From Doryteuthis pealeii (lineage: Eukaryota > Mollusca > Cephalopoda > Myopsida > Loliginidae): DNA of 64,000 bases. The stretch spans positions 143,277,664 through 143,341,663 of the forward strand of contig CM042139.1 in assembly GCA_023376005.1 (NCBI GenBank), given 5' to 3'. How positions within the stretch are numbered: position 1 is the first letter of the stretch; every line of letters begins with the position of its first letter. Positions 1-9,837 of this stretch are shown here, one piece after another. The notes under the pieces were generated by a model. It ran no database searches. It had not been told where the DNA came from and worked only from the letters and a program-made list of their open reading frames with translations. The position numbers were made by a program, and so were the translations under genes.

Positions 1-164
1 ATAAGTTGAAAAAACAAGACTGTTGATAAGTTTTGACTCTCCCTCGTACATATAATATTTTCAAGGTGTGCTAAAAAGAAAAAATGTACTCATTTCAATG
101 CAGAATAAAATATAAGCAAAAGTTACAATGGAAACAGAGTATTCAAACATTATCAAAACTTTTC
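1..164. other. AT-rich sequence, nothing recognised
   Basis: No open frame, repeat or RNA signal was recognised in this edge segment before the first MITE. Confidence 0.4.
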
Positions 165-400
165 GACCATATGACCTTTAAGCACCCCTTCCGCGATCTC
201 GACTCGTGGGGACACTTTTCTCATTTACACTGTCAAAATCCAGTTGGTTGTTAGGGGTTAGGGTTAGGGGTTAGTTTTATTTTTTAAAAAACCTCTAAAA
301 ATCGTCTGTTAACAATTAACCGGATTTTGACGGTGTAAATGGAAAAAATGTCCCCACAAATCGAGTTCGCAAAAAGGGGTGCCTAAAGGTTATATGGTCC
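165..400. mobile_element. Palindromic MITE with TTAGGG-like core
   Basis: The two ends are imperfect inverted repeats of about 80-100 bp: the left begins GACCATATGACCTTTAAGCA and the right ends with its near complement. The middle (about 251-274) is a run of TTAGGGG/TTAGGG units. A diverged second copy with the same ends and core lies at 47262-47526, so this is a dispersed element and not a one-off hairpin. There is no coding capacity. The superfamily is unknown because no clear target duplication was seen. Confidence 0.75.
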
Positions 401-857
401 AAAATTTCTCCTAAATATGATATTCAAATATGGATCTGTGTGTACCTGTATAGAAACTTTTGGAATGTTCCAGCAAATACTTAACTCACAGATGATTCCA
501 TTACAGTTGTCATTACTACTTGACTTTCTTGCAAGGAGGCTGTCACGGTTAAAGCAAAGGAGTAACTCAAGCGAACATAAGAATGATGTAATTAAGCAAC
601 ATAATGATTGTTTCAGCTACAGGGTCATTACTAAAATGTTAAGTATCTCTGTCAGTAACATTGGATTGATTATTATTCTAAAGTTTAAGAAGTTGGCCAC
701 AATCAAAAACATTCTTTAAACAGAGAAAACTTTAGAAAACCTCTTCATGAGCAATTAAAAGTGTGCTAAATGTCAAATGGTAACTCAAAAAGATATCCAA
801 GGTTATTCAAGAACAATAGTTTATTATTATTAATTAGATAATAATAATAAAGTAATT

Positions 858-862
<5 letters not shown>
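401..862. other. Unique AT-rich sequence
   Basis: A 100-codon open frame at 417-719 has no recognisable motif and the composition of noncoding AT-rich DNA. I see no supported feature here. Confidence 0.4.

Positions 863-903
<41 letters not shown>
863..903. repeat. (AT)n microsatellite
   Basis: Uninterrupted AT dinucleotide run directly upstream of a SINE. Confidence 0.95.
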
Positions 904-905
<2 letters not shown>

Positions 906-1139
906 GCCAGTTTAGCTCAGTTGGTAGAGCATTTGACTAGGAACCACATGGTTCCAGGTTTGATACCAGCCCTCGCCAACTCAGCGTATGGGTAGCACAG
1001 GGTTCTGATGGTAGGTTTGGCACTCCAACTCAGATGCCAAAACAATCTCCTTGGTCTAGCACTAGTGAAAATGGGATAGACTCTCTCGCTGTCTGGCTGA
1101 TACCGACTTTAGGCTACCCCGACGACTTCTCTCTCTCTC
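904..1139 (+). mobile_element. tRNA-derived SINE, family C
   Basis: The head resembles a tRNA-Lys gene: an A box (TAGCTCAGTTGGTAGAGC, from 913) and a B box (GGTTCCAGGTTTGATACC) are correctly spaced. It is followed by a tRNA-unrelated body ending in a CT-rich tail. Other copies are at 10545-10782 and 53744-53998 (minus) and a fragment at 23690-23792. Octopus is known to carry tRNA-Lys and tRNA-Arg derived SINEs; family identity here is inferred. Confidence 0.85.

Positions 1140-1140
<1 letters not shown>

Positions 1141-1171
<31 letters not shown>
1141..1171. repeat. (AT)n microsatellite
   Basis: AT dinucleotide run between two SINEs. Confidence 0.95.
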
Positions 1172-1173
<2 letters not shown>

Positions 1174-1174
<1 letters not shown>

Positions 1175-1378
1175 GGAGTCCCATGGCATAGTGGTAACAT
1201 GCTGGACTAGTTTGAATTCCAGTCACACCATAACATTTACTTTTGGACTAATACACTTAGGAAAGGTAAGAAACCCCTCATCCCTGGGTTAAATAGTACA
1301 ATTACTGTTCTTCTAGAAGGATGGTTTTGGCATCAAATAACCCATGAAGGTTGATATACCATTAAACAAAGAAATCAA
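1174..1378 (+). mobile_element. tRNA-derived SINE, family B
   Basis: The head has an A-box-like TGGCATAGTGGTAACATG and a B-box-like GTTTGAATTCCAG. The body contains the segment 'ggaaaggta' then 'ttaaatagta', and the 3' end is 'ggttgatataccattaaaca' followed by an AAACAAAG-like tail. This is the most abundant SINE in the window, with more than ten full or truncated copies on both strands. Confidence 0.85.
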
Positions 1379-1387
1379 CACGGAACT

Positions 1388-1690
1388 CTATGACTCTTCC
1401 TTGCCACCCGTCCCTATTGGTCATCACTCCTAGTAGGTCCTCTGTTCAGCATCAAGTGTCTGTGCAGTGATAATCAGTGTAGGTTTTCAATGGCTGACCC
1501 ACACTAGTGTGTCCATGTGCAGATTTCCATTGGATAACATCACTTATGATCTCATCATTGCTTCTTCAGAAGTGTCCAGTATATCTTGTTTATCTAACCT
1601 GAATGGTTTGTGTGATAGGAGGCAAGTGGCAGTACAGCTCTTTTGTGGGATGCTGCTTCTAGTATTTGTGTTGCATAATCTATGCTAGCA
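1388..1690 (-). pseudogene. RTE-like LINE, 3' ORF end (decayed)
   Basis: Read on the minus strand this matches the C-terminal part of an RTE-like reverse transcriptase found in many animals: a KQ-HPTKELYCHL-like segment, then the GKAGRP..TYI-like region and the LLGVMTNRDGW-like end. It continues the reverse transcriptase at 2137-2476, and the two parts are separated by an insert. There are several stops and frameshifts, so it is not functional. The clade is assigned by motif memory only. Confidence 0.7.
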
Positions 1691-2136
1691 TAGATTATTG
1701 ACAACACTGTGTAGCGTGAATGGAAATTTACTGACGGTTGGGGACCTTTTGACCCCAGAGGCAGAAAACCCACAATTCATGTGGGAGCTAGTTAACTTGT
1801 AAGTTCCAAGCATGATGTTGGCGAAGAGAGACGTCTCTTGCTTAACTGGAACTCATCACTTGCACATACGCTGTGTTAATTAAGATTAGGTATAAAGGTT
1901 TAAGAAGTAACTTGGTATTGTTGGTCATTATTGCTTAGCTAGAAATGAACCAATAACATGAACCCAGACATCAAGCCGAAGCTGACTCAGAGATAGAAAT
2001 CAACATGGCGACTGGACGACCACGAATGGCCAGAGAAGAAGAAAGAAGTAAGTAATGCAATTATGCATCTTATCTCTCTGATACACTGTCTATCTCTCTC
2101 CCCTCTCTGGTGAAAGAACATGGTGTATGTGGATGT
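1691..2136. mobile_element. Unidentified insertion within RTE-like LINE
   Basis: About 450 bp split an RTE-like ORF. The left border overlaps a perfect 20-bp palindrome (1678-1697, AATCTATGCTAGCATAGATT). The insert holds a TATA-like GTATAAAGG near 1889 and ends in CT-rich sequence. It could be a solo LTR starting TGTAGCG, but no clean target duplication or matching end was found. There is no long open frame. Confidence 0.4.
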
Positions 2137-2476
2137 GGGTATATAGCATTTGTTCAGTACATCACGTACCATCTTTGTACAGTTCCCATCTAGCTTTTTC
2201 TCAAATCATTTCATTAGAGTCTAAATGGTGCAGCCATAGAGTAAGCACTGACACAACTTGAAACAATTTTCGCTTTATTTTATCAGTGAGATCAGATTTC
2301 CAAATGCTCGATAATCTGTCAATGGCAGACCATGTTTTTCTTAAGCATATATTGATATTGCTTTCTGTGGATGAGATATTACTACTTAGGTATGTAAGCT
2401 GGTTTACTAATTTCATGGGCGTATAGTAGTTCATGTGCTGGATTATCACATCATAGTAAGCGAGTTCAATTTCCAT
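2137..2476 (-). pseudogene. RTE-like LINE reverse transcriptase fragment
   Basis: The minus strand encodes a recognisable distal reverse-transcriptase stretch: NQLTYLSSNISSTESNIN, a conserved AIDRLSSIWKSDLTDKIKR block and KLFQVVSVLTLWLH, which corresponds to the FFQAVAVSVLLYG block of RTE-like elements. After one stop it continues as DGN-TKM-RDVLNK. The next part of the protein lies beyond the insert at 1388-1690. It is truncated at both ends and interrupted, hence a pseudogene. Confidence 0.8.
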
Positions 2477-2477
2477 T

Positions 2478-2620
2478 CATGTTATTATGTTTAATTTGAG
2501 ACTAATACCACTAGGAAAGGTATGAACCTACTCATATATGGATTGAATAGTACCACTACTGTTCTTCTACAAGGATGGCTTTGGCATTAAATAACTCATG
2601 AAGATTGTTATGCCATTATG
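2478..2620 (+). mobile_element. SINE family B, 5'-truncated
   Basis: Body and 3' end of family B (ggaaaggtat... to ttgttatgccatta) without the tRNA head. It abuts an inverted copy at 2621-2750, forming a tail-to-tail dimer. Confidence 0.8.
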
Positions 2621-2750
2621 TTTAGTTTGGTTTCTTTATTTAATGGCATATCAACCTTCATGGATTATTCATGCCAAATCCATTCCTTGTAGAAGAACAG
2701 TGGTGATACTATTTGACCGATGACTAGGGATATGCCATTAAACAAAGAAA
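2621..2750 (-). mobile_element. SINE family B, inverted partial copy
   Basis: Reverse-complement family B 3' end, starting with the typical TTTGGTTTCTTT end, then ATGGCATATCAACC. It is fused to the preceding plus-strand copy with no spacer. Confidence 0.8.
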
Positions 2751-2781
2751 CCAAACCAAACCATATATGATTATCATCATA

Positions 2782-3062
2782 TGGAGGCATGTGGTCTAAT
2801 GGTTAGAGTCATAGGAAATGGACTTGTCAACCTGAGTTCAATCCCTGGACGAAGCTGTTTGAATTTCACCTAGCGCTAATACCCTTGGGAAAGGTATGAA
2901 TCCAATTCTCCCTTCAGCTATGGGTAAATAGCAGGGCAGACTGGGCTCTTTAACCTTGGTTAGGTAACCAGTCTAGGAGAAGGAAAACTCTGAATTCAAA
3001 GCTGTTAAACTCCGCTTAAGAAATTGACCTTATGTCGCATCCTGCTCGTGTGGAGGGGTTGA

Positions 3063-3063
<1 letters not shown>
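2782..3063 (+). mobile_element. tRNA-derived SINE, family A (full length)
   Basis: A box TGGTCTAATGGTTAGAG and B box GAGTTCAATCCCTGG sit at tRNA spacing in the head. The body has the family A marks (cttgggaaaggtatgaatcc, cagactgggctctttaa, gtctaggagaaggaaaac). The 3' end is 'tgtggaggggttgatg', followed by a GT microsatellite. About ten copies of this family occur in the window. Confidence 0.9.
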
Positions 3064-3095
<32 letters not shown>

Positions 3096-3110
3096 ATATA
3101 TGATTATCAT
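3064..3110. repeat. (GT)n/(GTAT)n microsatellite
   Basis: GT run passing into GTAT units at the 3' end of the SINE. Confidence 0.9.
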
Positions 3111-3260
3111 CAGGTTGTATTGGGTGCACGTATATATATACATTGCCCCAACCATCCCTATTGATCATTGGTCCTGGCAGATCCTCCACGCAGCATCCAG
3201 AATCTGCAGAGAGCTGCCATACAATAGCACTGACATGGCTACAATTTGAAAGAATTCACC
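3100..3260 (-). pseudogene. RTE-like LINE 3' end, minus copy
   Basis: On the minus strand this matches the extreme 3' ORF and ATGATGA-type tail of the RTE-like LINE (DGW-like end, then tail). It faces a plus-strand copy at 3275-3420, so the two form an inverted dimer. Too short to be functional. Confidence 0.6.
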
Positions 3261-3274
3261 AGTGTAGATAGACC

Positions 3275-3420
3275 AGCACAAACCTACATCAATCAGCTCA
3301 GCACAGATTCTGGATGCTGTGTGGAAACCTACCAGGGGTGATAACGGATAAGGATATTTGGCAAGAGAGAGTCATGGGTATATATGCTACCAGCATAACC
3401 TCATGATAATGATTTTTTAG
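3275..3420 (+). pseudogene. RTE-like LINE 3' end, plus copy
   Basis: Encodes a TYINQLS-DSGCCVE-like run and an ERVMGIYATSITS-like C-terminus, then a tail of ATGATAATG units, as expected for an RTE-like 3' end. Confidence 0.65.
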
Positions 3421-3500
3421 CTGATACAAATAATTTTCAAACAGATCTATTTGATCCCTATATGGGACCATAATAGGTACTACCATTCTCACTAAAAAAA
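3421..3500 (-). repeat. Dispersed repeat F, short fragment
   Basis: Shares 'aaacagatctatttga' and 'gtactaccattct' with 48940-49030 and, in reverse, with 55070-55130 and 48287-48340. The family is unknown. Confidence 0.55.
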
Positions 3501-4167
3501 AGGAACCAGAATTCTTAGATAATGTTCAGTTATATATAAGTATTTAAAAGAGTCTAATTATTTTTTTCTTTGTAAGACAAAATTAAAAGTAAACTTTTTC
3601 ACCTCAATCCAATTTGCCACGTACAGAGAAAAGATTAAAAGAAAGAAAAAAAACACAAAACAATTATGGGGTAAAAGTACTTTGGTGAGTCAAATGTTTT
3701 GCAATATTTTGGTACATGCTAGTTTGAAGCATGTATGTGATTGAAGTAGTTCAAGCCATGGAAAGTATCCACTGTGGTTGGTTGTATTGTGGTATGCACT
3801 GACTTGTTATGGATTGCTTCACTTTGTGTGTGATTTGAAATGCAACAATTTGGGACTTTAGGAATTTACAAGTTTAAACTAGGCCATAATGCTGTGGTGT
3901 TACATAATGAATAGGCATAGCCTATCTTTTTTGTAATGAAGTGTAATGGTTTACTGTTAATTCATGGAAGATCACCCAAAAGTTTGACAGGCAGGCTTTC
4001 ACCCCAGGGTGACCTCAAACAGGATTCTAATTGTTTGAGAGAATCTCATGACCAGGCCAATCTATGAGAAAGTAGTTAGAATTAATTGAGAATAGACTAA
4101 GCAACTACGTTGTGCAGATGGTAATTCTATCTGTCCTGTTATTCTTCCACATCCATATGGTTATGTT
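3501..4167. other. Unique sequence
   Basis: I recognise no repeat, ORF or RNA here. Confidence 0.35.
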
Positions 4168-4360
4168 AGGATTGGGTAATAAAAACCATGTGTACACAAA
4201 TCAAGTCTCTGTGTTCATAATTAAGAACTAAGATGGAAGTGGAGAGATACAACACATGATATAACCCGATATGAAGAAGATGTCCCCAACAGGAAGAGAG
4301 CTCAATACAGCCCAGAAGAGTATATAAGAGATAATAAAAAATAATAAAATGTATCCAACA
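4168..4360. repeat. Dispersed repeat G
   Basis: Aligns by eye with 28306-28532 (shared 'tgtgtacacaaa', 'aagaagatgt', 'gaga.ctc.ata..gccca', 'aataaaatgtatc'). A TATATAAGAG string and an AATAAA give it an LTR-like look, but no ends or target duplication could be set. Confidence 0.5.
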
Positions 4361-4679
4361 GGGGAAGCAACCAAAAACCTTTGTTGTGTGAAAGATGAAG
4401 ATGCAGTTGATCCCAGTACAATAACCAAATGATTGCAGGATCCTTGATGATCAGGCAATGTCAGGTAGGAATGAATTTGAGCCTCCATGTCCATTTCCAA
4501 CAATGATTCTGAGGCCATACTCGAAGCCATACAGCCAAATCTTGTGAGTAGCACTTGGAGAGTATCAGGCCAGAGATCAGAATCTCACAGTCCAATGGGG
4601 TTTGTTACTTTCATAACCATGGCAAATGCATTTGGAGCAGCCTAACCGTGCCTCATGTAACCGAAATATTACAAAACTT

Positions 4680-4945
4680 GACTCACCCTAGTAAAGAACA
4701 ACCCACTTGGGTAAAAGTATCATGATTTGGGGATGTTCCTTGTTCAATGATATGAGGGCACTTCACATGATTGAAGGAACAATGAACGAAATATCAGAAG
4801 CTATTTTTTTCTTTTTTTCTGCTGTATTTGTAGCTTGAAGAGGGTTGAACCTTTCATTAAGAATAATGACCTGAGGCATACAGCTAAAGTAATTTGCAAA
4901 TCGTTTCTTCAGAACAATGTAGAGGTGCTTTAATACTTTAGTTAA
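4680..4945 (+). pseudogene. Tc1-like transposase fragment
   Basis: The plus strand holds GKSIMIWGCSLFNDMRALHM and EGTMN, the block around the second catalytic aspartate of Tc1-type DDE transposases. After frameshifts comes NDLRHTAKV-CKSFLQNNVEV, which matches the family's QDND-KHTAK-V segment. Stops and an internal pyrimidine-rich insertion show it is dead. No terminal inverted repeats were found around it. Confidence 0.75.
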
Positions 4946-5029
4946 TCCAATTATTTTATAGCAAAGCTTGAAAGATCAAATTCACTGGAAATATTAAAGA
5001 AGTGGGCCAAGATTTCAAAGGAATTTTAA

Positions 5030-5150
5030 CCTTTTAATTTTGTTAATCTAAGGTTACAAAAGGTTACAAAAATGTCTTTGGGCTGTAATTACAAACCAGG
5101 AATCTGCTGCTAAATATTAAAATATGAAATCTATGTCTGAATATTTATCT
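5030..5150. repeat. Dispersed repeat (aatgtctttgggctgtaatt unit)
   Basis: The string 'ggttacaaaaatgtctttg.g.tgtaatta.aaac' recurs at 5970-6020 and in weaker form at 6430-6480, so this short repeat is present three times in 1.5 kb. Confidence 0.6.
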
Positions 5151-5198
5151 CTTTTTGGTTGTATAACATTATTGTGACACTATAAGTTCTTCTGGAGG

Positions 5199-5465
5199 CA
5201 CTCATAGTGTAATAGTTACCATTGTTAGAAATGTGCATGGAGACTCAAGTTCAAATCCTGGACAAAGGTGTTTGCATTTCTCTTAGCGCTTGGGAAAATT
5301 ATGCATCCAACTATTCTCCTTCCAGCTATGAATAAATATCAGGGCAGACAGGACACTTTAACCTTGGTATGGTAACCAGTCTAGGAGAAGAAAAGTCTGA
5401 ATTCAAACCTGTTAAATTCCGCTTAAAAAATTGACCTTGTGTCCCATCCTGCTCATGCAGAGGGG
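5199..5465 (+). mobile_element. SINE family A
   Basis: Degenerate head (agtgtaatagttacc, then agttcaaatcctgg as B box), typical family A body and the 'tgcagagggg' 3' end, followed by a TATACATAT-type tail. Confidence 0.85.
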
Positions 5466-5660
5466 ATGGTATATACATATAATCTCTTCCATCCCTAAAT
5501 ATAGATATTTTGGAGCAATAATGCATATGTGTATGAGTGCATATGCATATAAGTGTAGTGTATATGGATATAGGTGCATCTGTATGAGTATGTATAAGCA
5601 TAGATGTAGTGTACATGTCTCTATATGCATGTACATAGATGTGTGTATAAGTGTATTAAA
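5466..5660. repeat. ATGCATAT/GTAT-rich low-complexity DNA
   Basis: Imperfect purine-pyrimidine tetranucleotide repeats. The open frames across it on both strands are composition artefacts. Confidence 0.7.
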
Positions 5661-5679
5661 GGGGTATCTAATCAATTTA

Positions 5680-5970
5680 GGCTGGCAAATTTTGCATGAA
5701 AATGGGCCAAGATTTCAAGAGAGTTTAACTCTTTGCCTAACAAATTTCCCCCACGGCTGTATTGAATTTTCTTTGTATTTTTACGAGTATGATGGGATAT
5801 TTAAAAGTTCTCTATCTATTAACACCAGAACTCATTCTATTCACATAAAGTCCTATTATTATTGTAATCTAAGTCCTTCTGCTCAATTATAATGAACTAT
5901 CATTTTTTGTACAATGCAATCACAGTGGTAGGAGAGCCGCTATGAGTGGTTTAAAGTAGGCAAAAAGTTA
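5680..5970 (-). repeat. Dispersed repeat H
   Basis: The inner part (5785-5965) is the reverse complement of 49300-49450: shared 'gaactcattctatt', 'attgtaatct.agt.cttctgctcaatt' and 'ggtttaaagtaggcaaa'. The outer part (aaatttcccc.acggctgta) recurs at 53325-53360. No coding potential. Confidence 0.6.
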
Positions 5971-6114
5971 AGGTTACAAAAATGTCTTTGAGTTGTAATT
6001 AGAAACTGGGGCTCTGCAACTAAGCTCTGAAATATGCATATCTAGATGAAATAATGCATATGTATGTAGGTGTGAGTGTATCTGCATGAGTGCATATGCA
6101 TATAAATATACCAT

Positions 6115-6132
6115 ATATATATATATATATGT
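6115..6132. repeat. (AT)n microsatellite
   Basis: Short AT run within TATG-rich sequence. Confidence 0.85.
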
Positions 6133-6204
6133 GTATATGAGTGTTTCTGTACAAGTATGTATAATCATAGACATAGTGTATATGTCTGTATGTAGATGTA
6201 TGTA

Positions 6205-6352
6205 GTTATTTACCCAACTAGTTTGCCACAGGTAGGATGTGACACAAGGTCAGAAGTATGGGGCATCCAAAGAGGATTTATTCCCTTTTCAATACTAATG
6301 GATCTGCGAGACTAGCTTGCTAACCATTATGCCATTACACCATGATGGGTCA
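6205..6352 (-). mobile_element. tRNA-headed SINE, family D
   Basis: On the minus strand the head reads ATGGTGTAATGGCATAATGG then a TTAGCAAGCTAGTC segment, followed by a body mentioning 'gatcc.attagta'. A better copy is at 35213-35352, with fragments at 24545-24600, 34255-34345 and 47740-47790. Confidence 0.7.
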
Positions 6353-6499
6353 CCTTACATGTGTGTATAATTGTATCTAAACAAGTTGGGTTGGGAAATT
6401 TTGCAAGGAAGTGGGCTAAGATTTTGAAGGATTTTAATGTTACAAAAAAAATGTCTTGGAATAAACTAGGGCTCTGTAATATTAAATTATGAAATGAAT

Positions 6500-7700
6500 G
6501 TCGGAATATTATTTCCTCCATTACTTTTGTTTATATTTTATTCTGCATTACATGTTTGGAAATGTTTTTTTCGCTTTTGTCCTTAATTTCATATCAAAAT
6601 ATGAGGAAGATTAAAAAATTATCTGCACTCGTGTTTTATAGAAGCCGAGCTCATCATGTATGATTTGATAGGCAGAACCATGACTAATCTTCAGAGAACA
6701 AGCTACCTCATTGATGATATATGTTGTTATAATAATTATTATTATTATACTATTGATATCTATTATTATTATTGGTATGTAGTAAATTCTTCATAATCAG
6801 AGAAGTATAAAGATTCTAATGGCTATTATACAGACAATTGTAGAATGACTCAACTCCACCAACAAATATATCATTAAAACTCTCCTTGAGAGGAAAGCTT
6901 AGTGAATGATTGAAAAAGTCAGACAGAGAAGTCCAAAAAAAAAAATTCCTATATTTTAACCCAGGTTTTCTTCATTAATTGTTAAACAATTGATTTCTTC
7001 AGCAGACACATATTTCTTCTTTTTTTCTTATTCTTTTCTTTCCTTCCTTTTCGTTTCTTTCCTTCTTTTTTTCTTTCTTTTTAAACTAAGGTCTGCTATC
7101 TTACATTTTGCTATAATTAGAAATGATGAAAATGTGCTTTTCTCGGATTACACATATTAAAGTTGTTTTTGTGTTTTTCTTTTTCTTTTTGTTTTTTTTT
7201 TCATCAAAATGTTTATTCTGTTTTTGCCAAAGGCAAAGATTAGATAATAACAGCATCTTGTTCTATGGTAACCTTCATTTGAAAAAATAAAAATAAAAAA
7301 GATTTGGCAAGATTTGGATATAACACAAGATATATGTCTCAATAAGATAGGAATGAAAACAATAATAATAAGCAGGAGTAGAGAGAAATAGACATGTGTA
7401 CATGTGTACTAAGATGTAAATATATTTTCAATTATATCTTAGTTATATAAGTACACACACAAACATACACACAAACACACACACACACCACACCACACAT
7501 ACACTTGTGTGTGAGTGTTTACATTTTAAGAGAAAGAAAGCACCTTCTCCAATTTGAAGATTAGAACAACATTATTCATACCTACATTTTTTCCCTATGT
7601 ATAAATTAACATAAGTAAATATCTGTCTCTTTATCTATCTATCTATCTATCTGTGAGTATGTGTGTTTTGTACATGGGTGTGTGTCGTGCAAGGCACTCT
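6500..7700. other. Unique AT-rich region with pyrimidine and CA tracts
   Basis: Contains a T/C-rich tract (7010-7085), an (ACAC)n stretch (7451-7502) and (TATC)n near 7633. No gene was recognised. Confidence 0.4.
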
Positions 7701-7716
7701 AGCAGGTTTATGCAAA

Positions 7717-7766
7717 TAGTAATAATAATAATAATAATAATAATAGTAATAATAATAATAATAATA
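7717..7766. repeat. (TAA)n microsatellite
   Basis: Trinucleotide run just upstream of a LINE fragment. Confidence 0.9.
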
Positions 7767-7770
7767 TCAG

Positions 7771-9012
7771 AAATGAAAGGAAAAGTGAGAAAAGAGTACT
7801 TCAGAAGACAAGAAAACTTTTAGAAACTAAACTCTGCTGCAGAAATCTCATTAAGGGAATAAATGCATGGACTGTTCTTTAAATGAGAGGAACTCCTACA
7901 GATGGACCAAAAGACAAGGAAACTGATAACAATACACAAGGCATTACACACAAGAGATGACATTGACAAAACTATACATTTCAAGAAAAGGAGGAAGAAG
8001 CCTTACCAACATTGAGGATTGCATAGATGAAACAATTTGTTGCTATATTCAAAGAATACAGTAAAAAAAAGCAAAGAATGACTAATTACAGAAGCCAGTA
8101 ACAGCAACTGCAGCATATGGACAAACAGAAAAACAACAAAAACTAGGAAACAGAAATGGAAGGAAAACAACTATATGGATATTTCCAGTGAAAAACTGGA
8201 AAGAAGACTGGACATAACTAAGAAAGGGAAACCTCAAAAGAGAAACTGAACCTCTCATTATTGTAGCACAAAACAGTGCAATAAGAACAAACCAAATCAA
8301 AGTGAAAATAGGTAAGATGCAACAGAAAAGCAAGTGTATGATGTGTTGAGACAGAGATGAAACAGTTAATCATATAATAAGTGTGTGCAGCAAACTAGCA
8401 CAATGGGAGTATAAGACTGTATGATTGGATGGAAAAGGTGATCCACTGGGAATTGTGCAAGAAATTAAACTTTGGCCATACTACAAAATGGTATTTGTGC
8501 AAGAAATTAAACTTTGGCCATACTACAAAATGGTATTTGTGCAAGAAATTAAACTTTGGCCATACTACAAAATGGTATTTGTGCAAATCAAAATCACATC
8601 ATAGAGAATGAGACTCATAAAATTCTCTGGGATTTTGAAATACAAATGTATCGCCTAATCCTGTCCAGAAGACCAGACCTAGTATTAATTAATAAGAAAA
8701 ACAGAATTTGTCATTTAGTGGATTTTTCCATTCAGGTGGACCACAGAGTAAAAAAGAAAGATATAAAAAGAAAGACAAATACTTGGACCTAGCCAGAGAG
8801 CTGAAAAAATCTGTAGAACATGAGGGTGACCATGATACCAATTGTAGTTGGTGCCCTTGAAACAGTCCCCAAGTGTTTGGTAAAAAAACTGGAGGATTTG
8901 GAAATTAGAGGAAGAATCGAGACCATCCAGACAACAGCATTGTTAAGATTGGCTAGAATACTCAGAATAGTCCCGGAAACCTGAGGAGACTTGCTGTCAT
9001 TTAGACTCTAAG
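7771..9012 (+). pseudogene. LINE ORF2 3' region with in-frame triplication
   Basis: The plus strand encodes, across several frames, the conserved distal ORF of a widespread animal non-LTR retrotransposon: GKVRKEYFRRTRKLLETKL, then LIKGINAW, a PTDGPKDKE-like segment, KQLYGYFQ-like, then QNSAIRTNQIKVKIGKMQQK, a Cys/His segment, VIHWELCKKL, then ENETHKILWDFEIQ, RRPDLVLINKKNR and PIVVGAL. It ends at the familiar SLRL-type terminus (about 9005). From 8454 to about 8585 a 42-bp unit (LCKKLNFGHTTKWY) is repeated three times without breaking frame. Stops and frameshifts elsewhere make the element dead, and its 5' part is absent. Confidence 0.85.
8454..8585 (+). repeat. 42-bp tandem triplication inside LINE ORF
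   Basis: Three consecutive, nearly identical 42-bp units each encode 14 residues (LCKKLNFGHTTKWY). The parent protein normally has this segment once, so it was duplicated twice in place. Confidence 0.95.
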
Positions 9013-9460
9013 AGGAATAACAGGGTAGTAGGGAGCTCTTGAAATCTTCCGGTTGCAAGCAAATAATTTCGGATGAAAGAAGACAAAACAACAGTTGAAA
9101 ATTAAAACAACATATTAAAAAGAGGTACAAAAAGGGTGTTGCAAATTTTCGGCATTTGCGACCAGACTTCTCTTGCTGAGTTAAGGTGAAGTAAAAGGTT
9201 GCGCTGGGTGAACCACTTGCTTTTGCTAGGGAGTGCTTGAATGTCGCATCTCATCTGGTTAAAGCTCATACGATAAGTGAAAGGTGAAGGGAGCGCTTGA
9301 ATAAGCGACTCATTCGGTGAAAGGTCCCTTGATAAGTGAAGGGGTTTAATTTTGGTGCCAACATTGTATATTGGCGATTCACCCTCTGGCGACAGGGGGA
9401 GATAATTCCACTATCGTTTTTCTGATAACTTCAGTGAAAAACAACCAGCGTGAGCTGAAA
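9013..9460. repeat. Probable LINE 3' UTR or linked repeat
   Basis: Lies between two fragments of the same LINE. It is less AT-rich than its neighbours and has internal repeats of 'gataagtgaa' and 'gcgcttgaa'. No frame is conserved. Assignment as LINE 3' sequence is by position only. Confidence 0.35.
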
Positions 9461-9464
9461 AACT

Positions 9465-9665
9465 TGCAATAATGGTAATACTAATTGTTGTTGGTGCACT
9501 TGGAACAGTCCCCAAACATTTGGAAAGCAGACTGGAGGAATTGGAGTTGAAAAGAAGAACCGAGACTATTCAGGCCACATCATTAAAATCATCTAGAATA
9601 CTTAGAATAGTCCTGAAGACCTACGGTTACTGAAATACCAGTGAAAAACCACCAGTGAAAAACCA
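9465..9665 (+). pseudogene. LINE 3' ORF end, second fragment
   Basis: Encodes IVVGALGTVPKHLESRLEEL, then RRTETIQATSLKSSRILRIV, the same C-terminal block as at 8830-8985. A 14-bp CAGTGAAAAACCAC unit is repeated at its end (9640-9672). Confidence 0.8.
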
Positions 9666-9837
9666 CCAGTTAAAAATGGTATGAAAAACATACAAGGAGT
9701 GAAATAATAATGATGATAATAATATTAATAATGATTATGATATAAGATGTATATATATAGTCATTAACACATTCACACAAACAATCATATATATTCATAT
9801 ATGAAAGTAAATAACTATAAAAATCTAATTTTATATG

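Noticed and set aside
251..274. Telomere or interstitial telomere site
   Set aside because: Only a few units, confined to the core of a palindromic element that recurs at 47.3 kb.
417..719. 100-codon plus frame
   Set aside because: No domain, no splice signals judged convincing, and noncoding-like composition.
904..980. Functional tRNA gene
   Set aside because: The A and B boxes are good but the cloverleaf is imperfect, and the same head with the same body recurs at other loci, so it is a SINE.
5431..5892. 153-codon plus frame
   Set aside because: It crosses a SINE end, low-complexity ATGCATAT DNA and repeat H, and has no coherent protein character.
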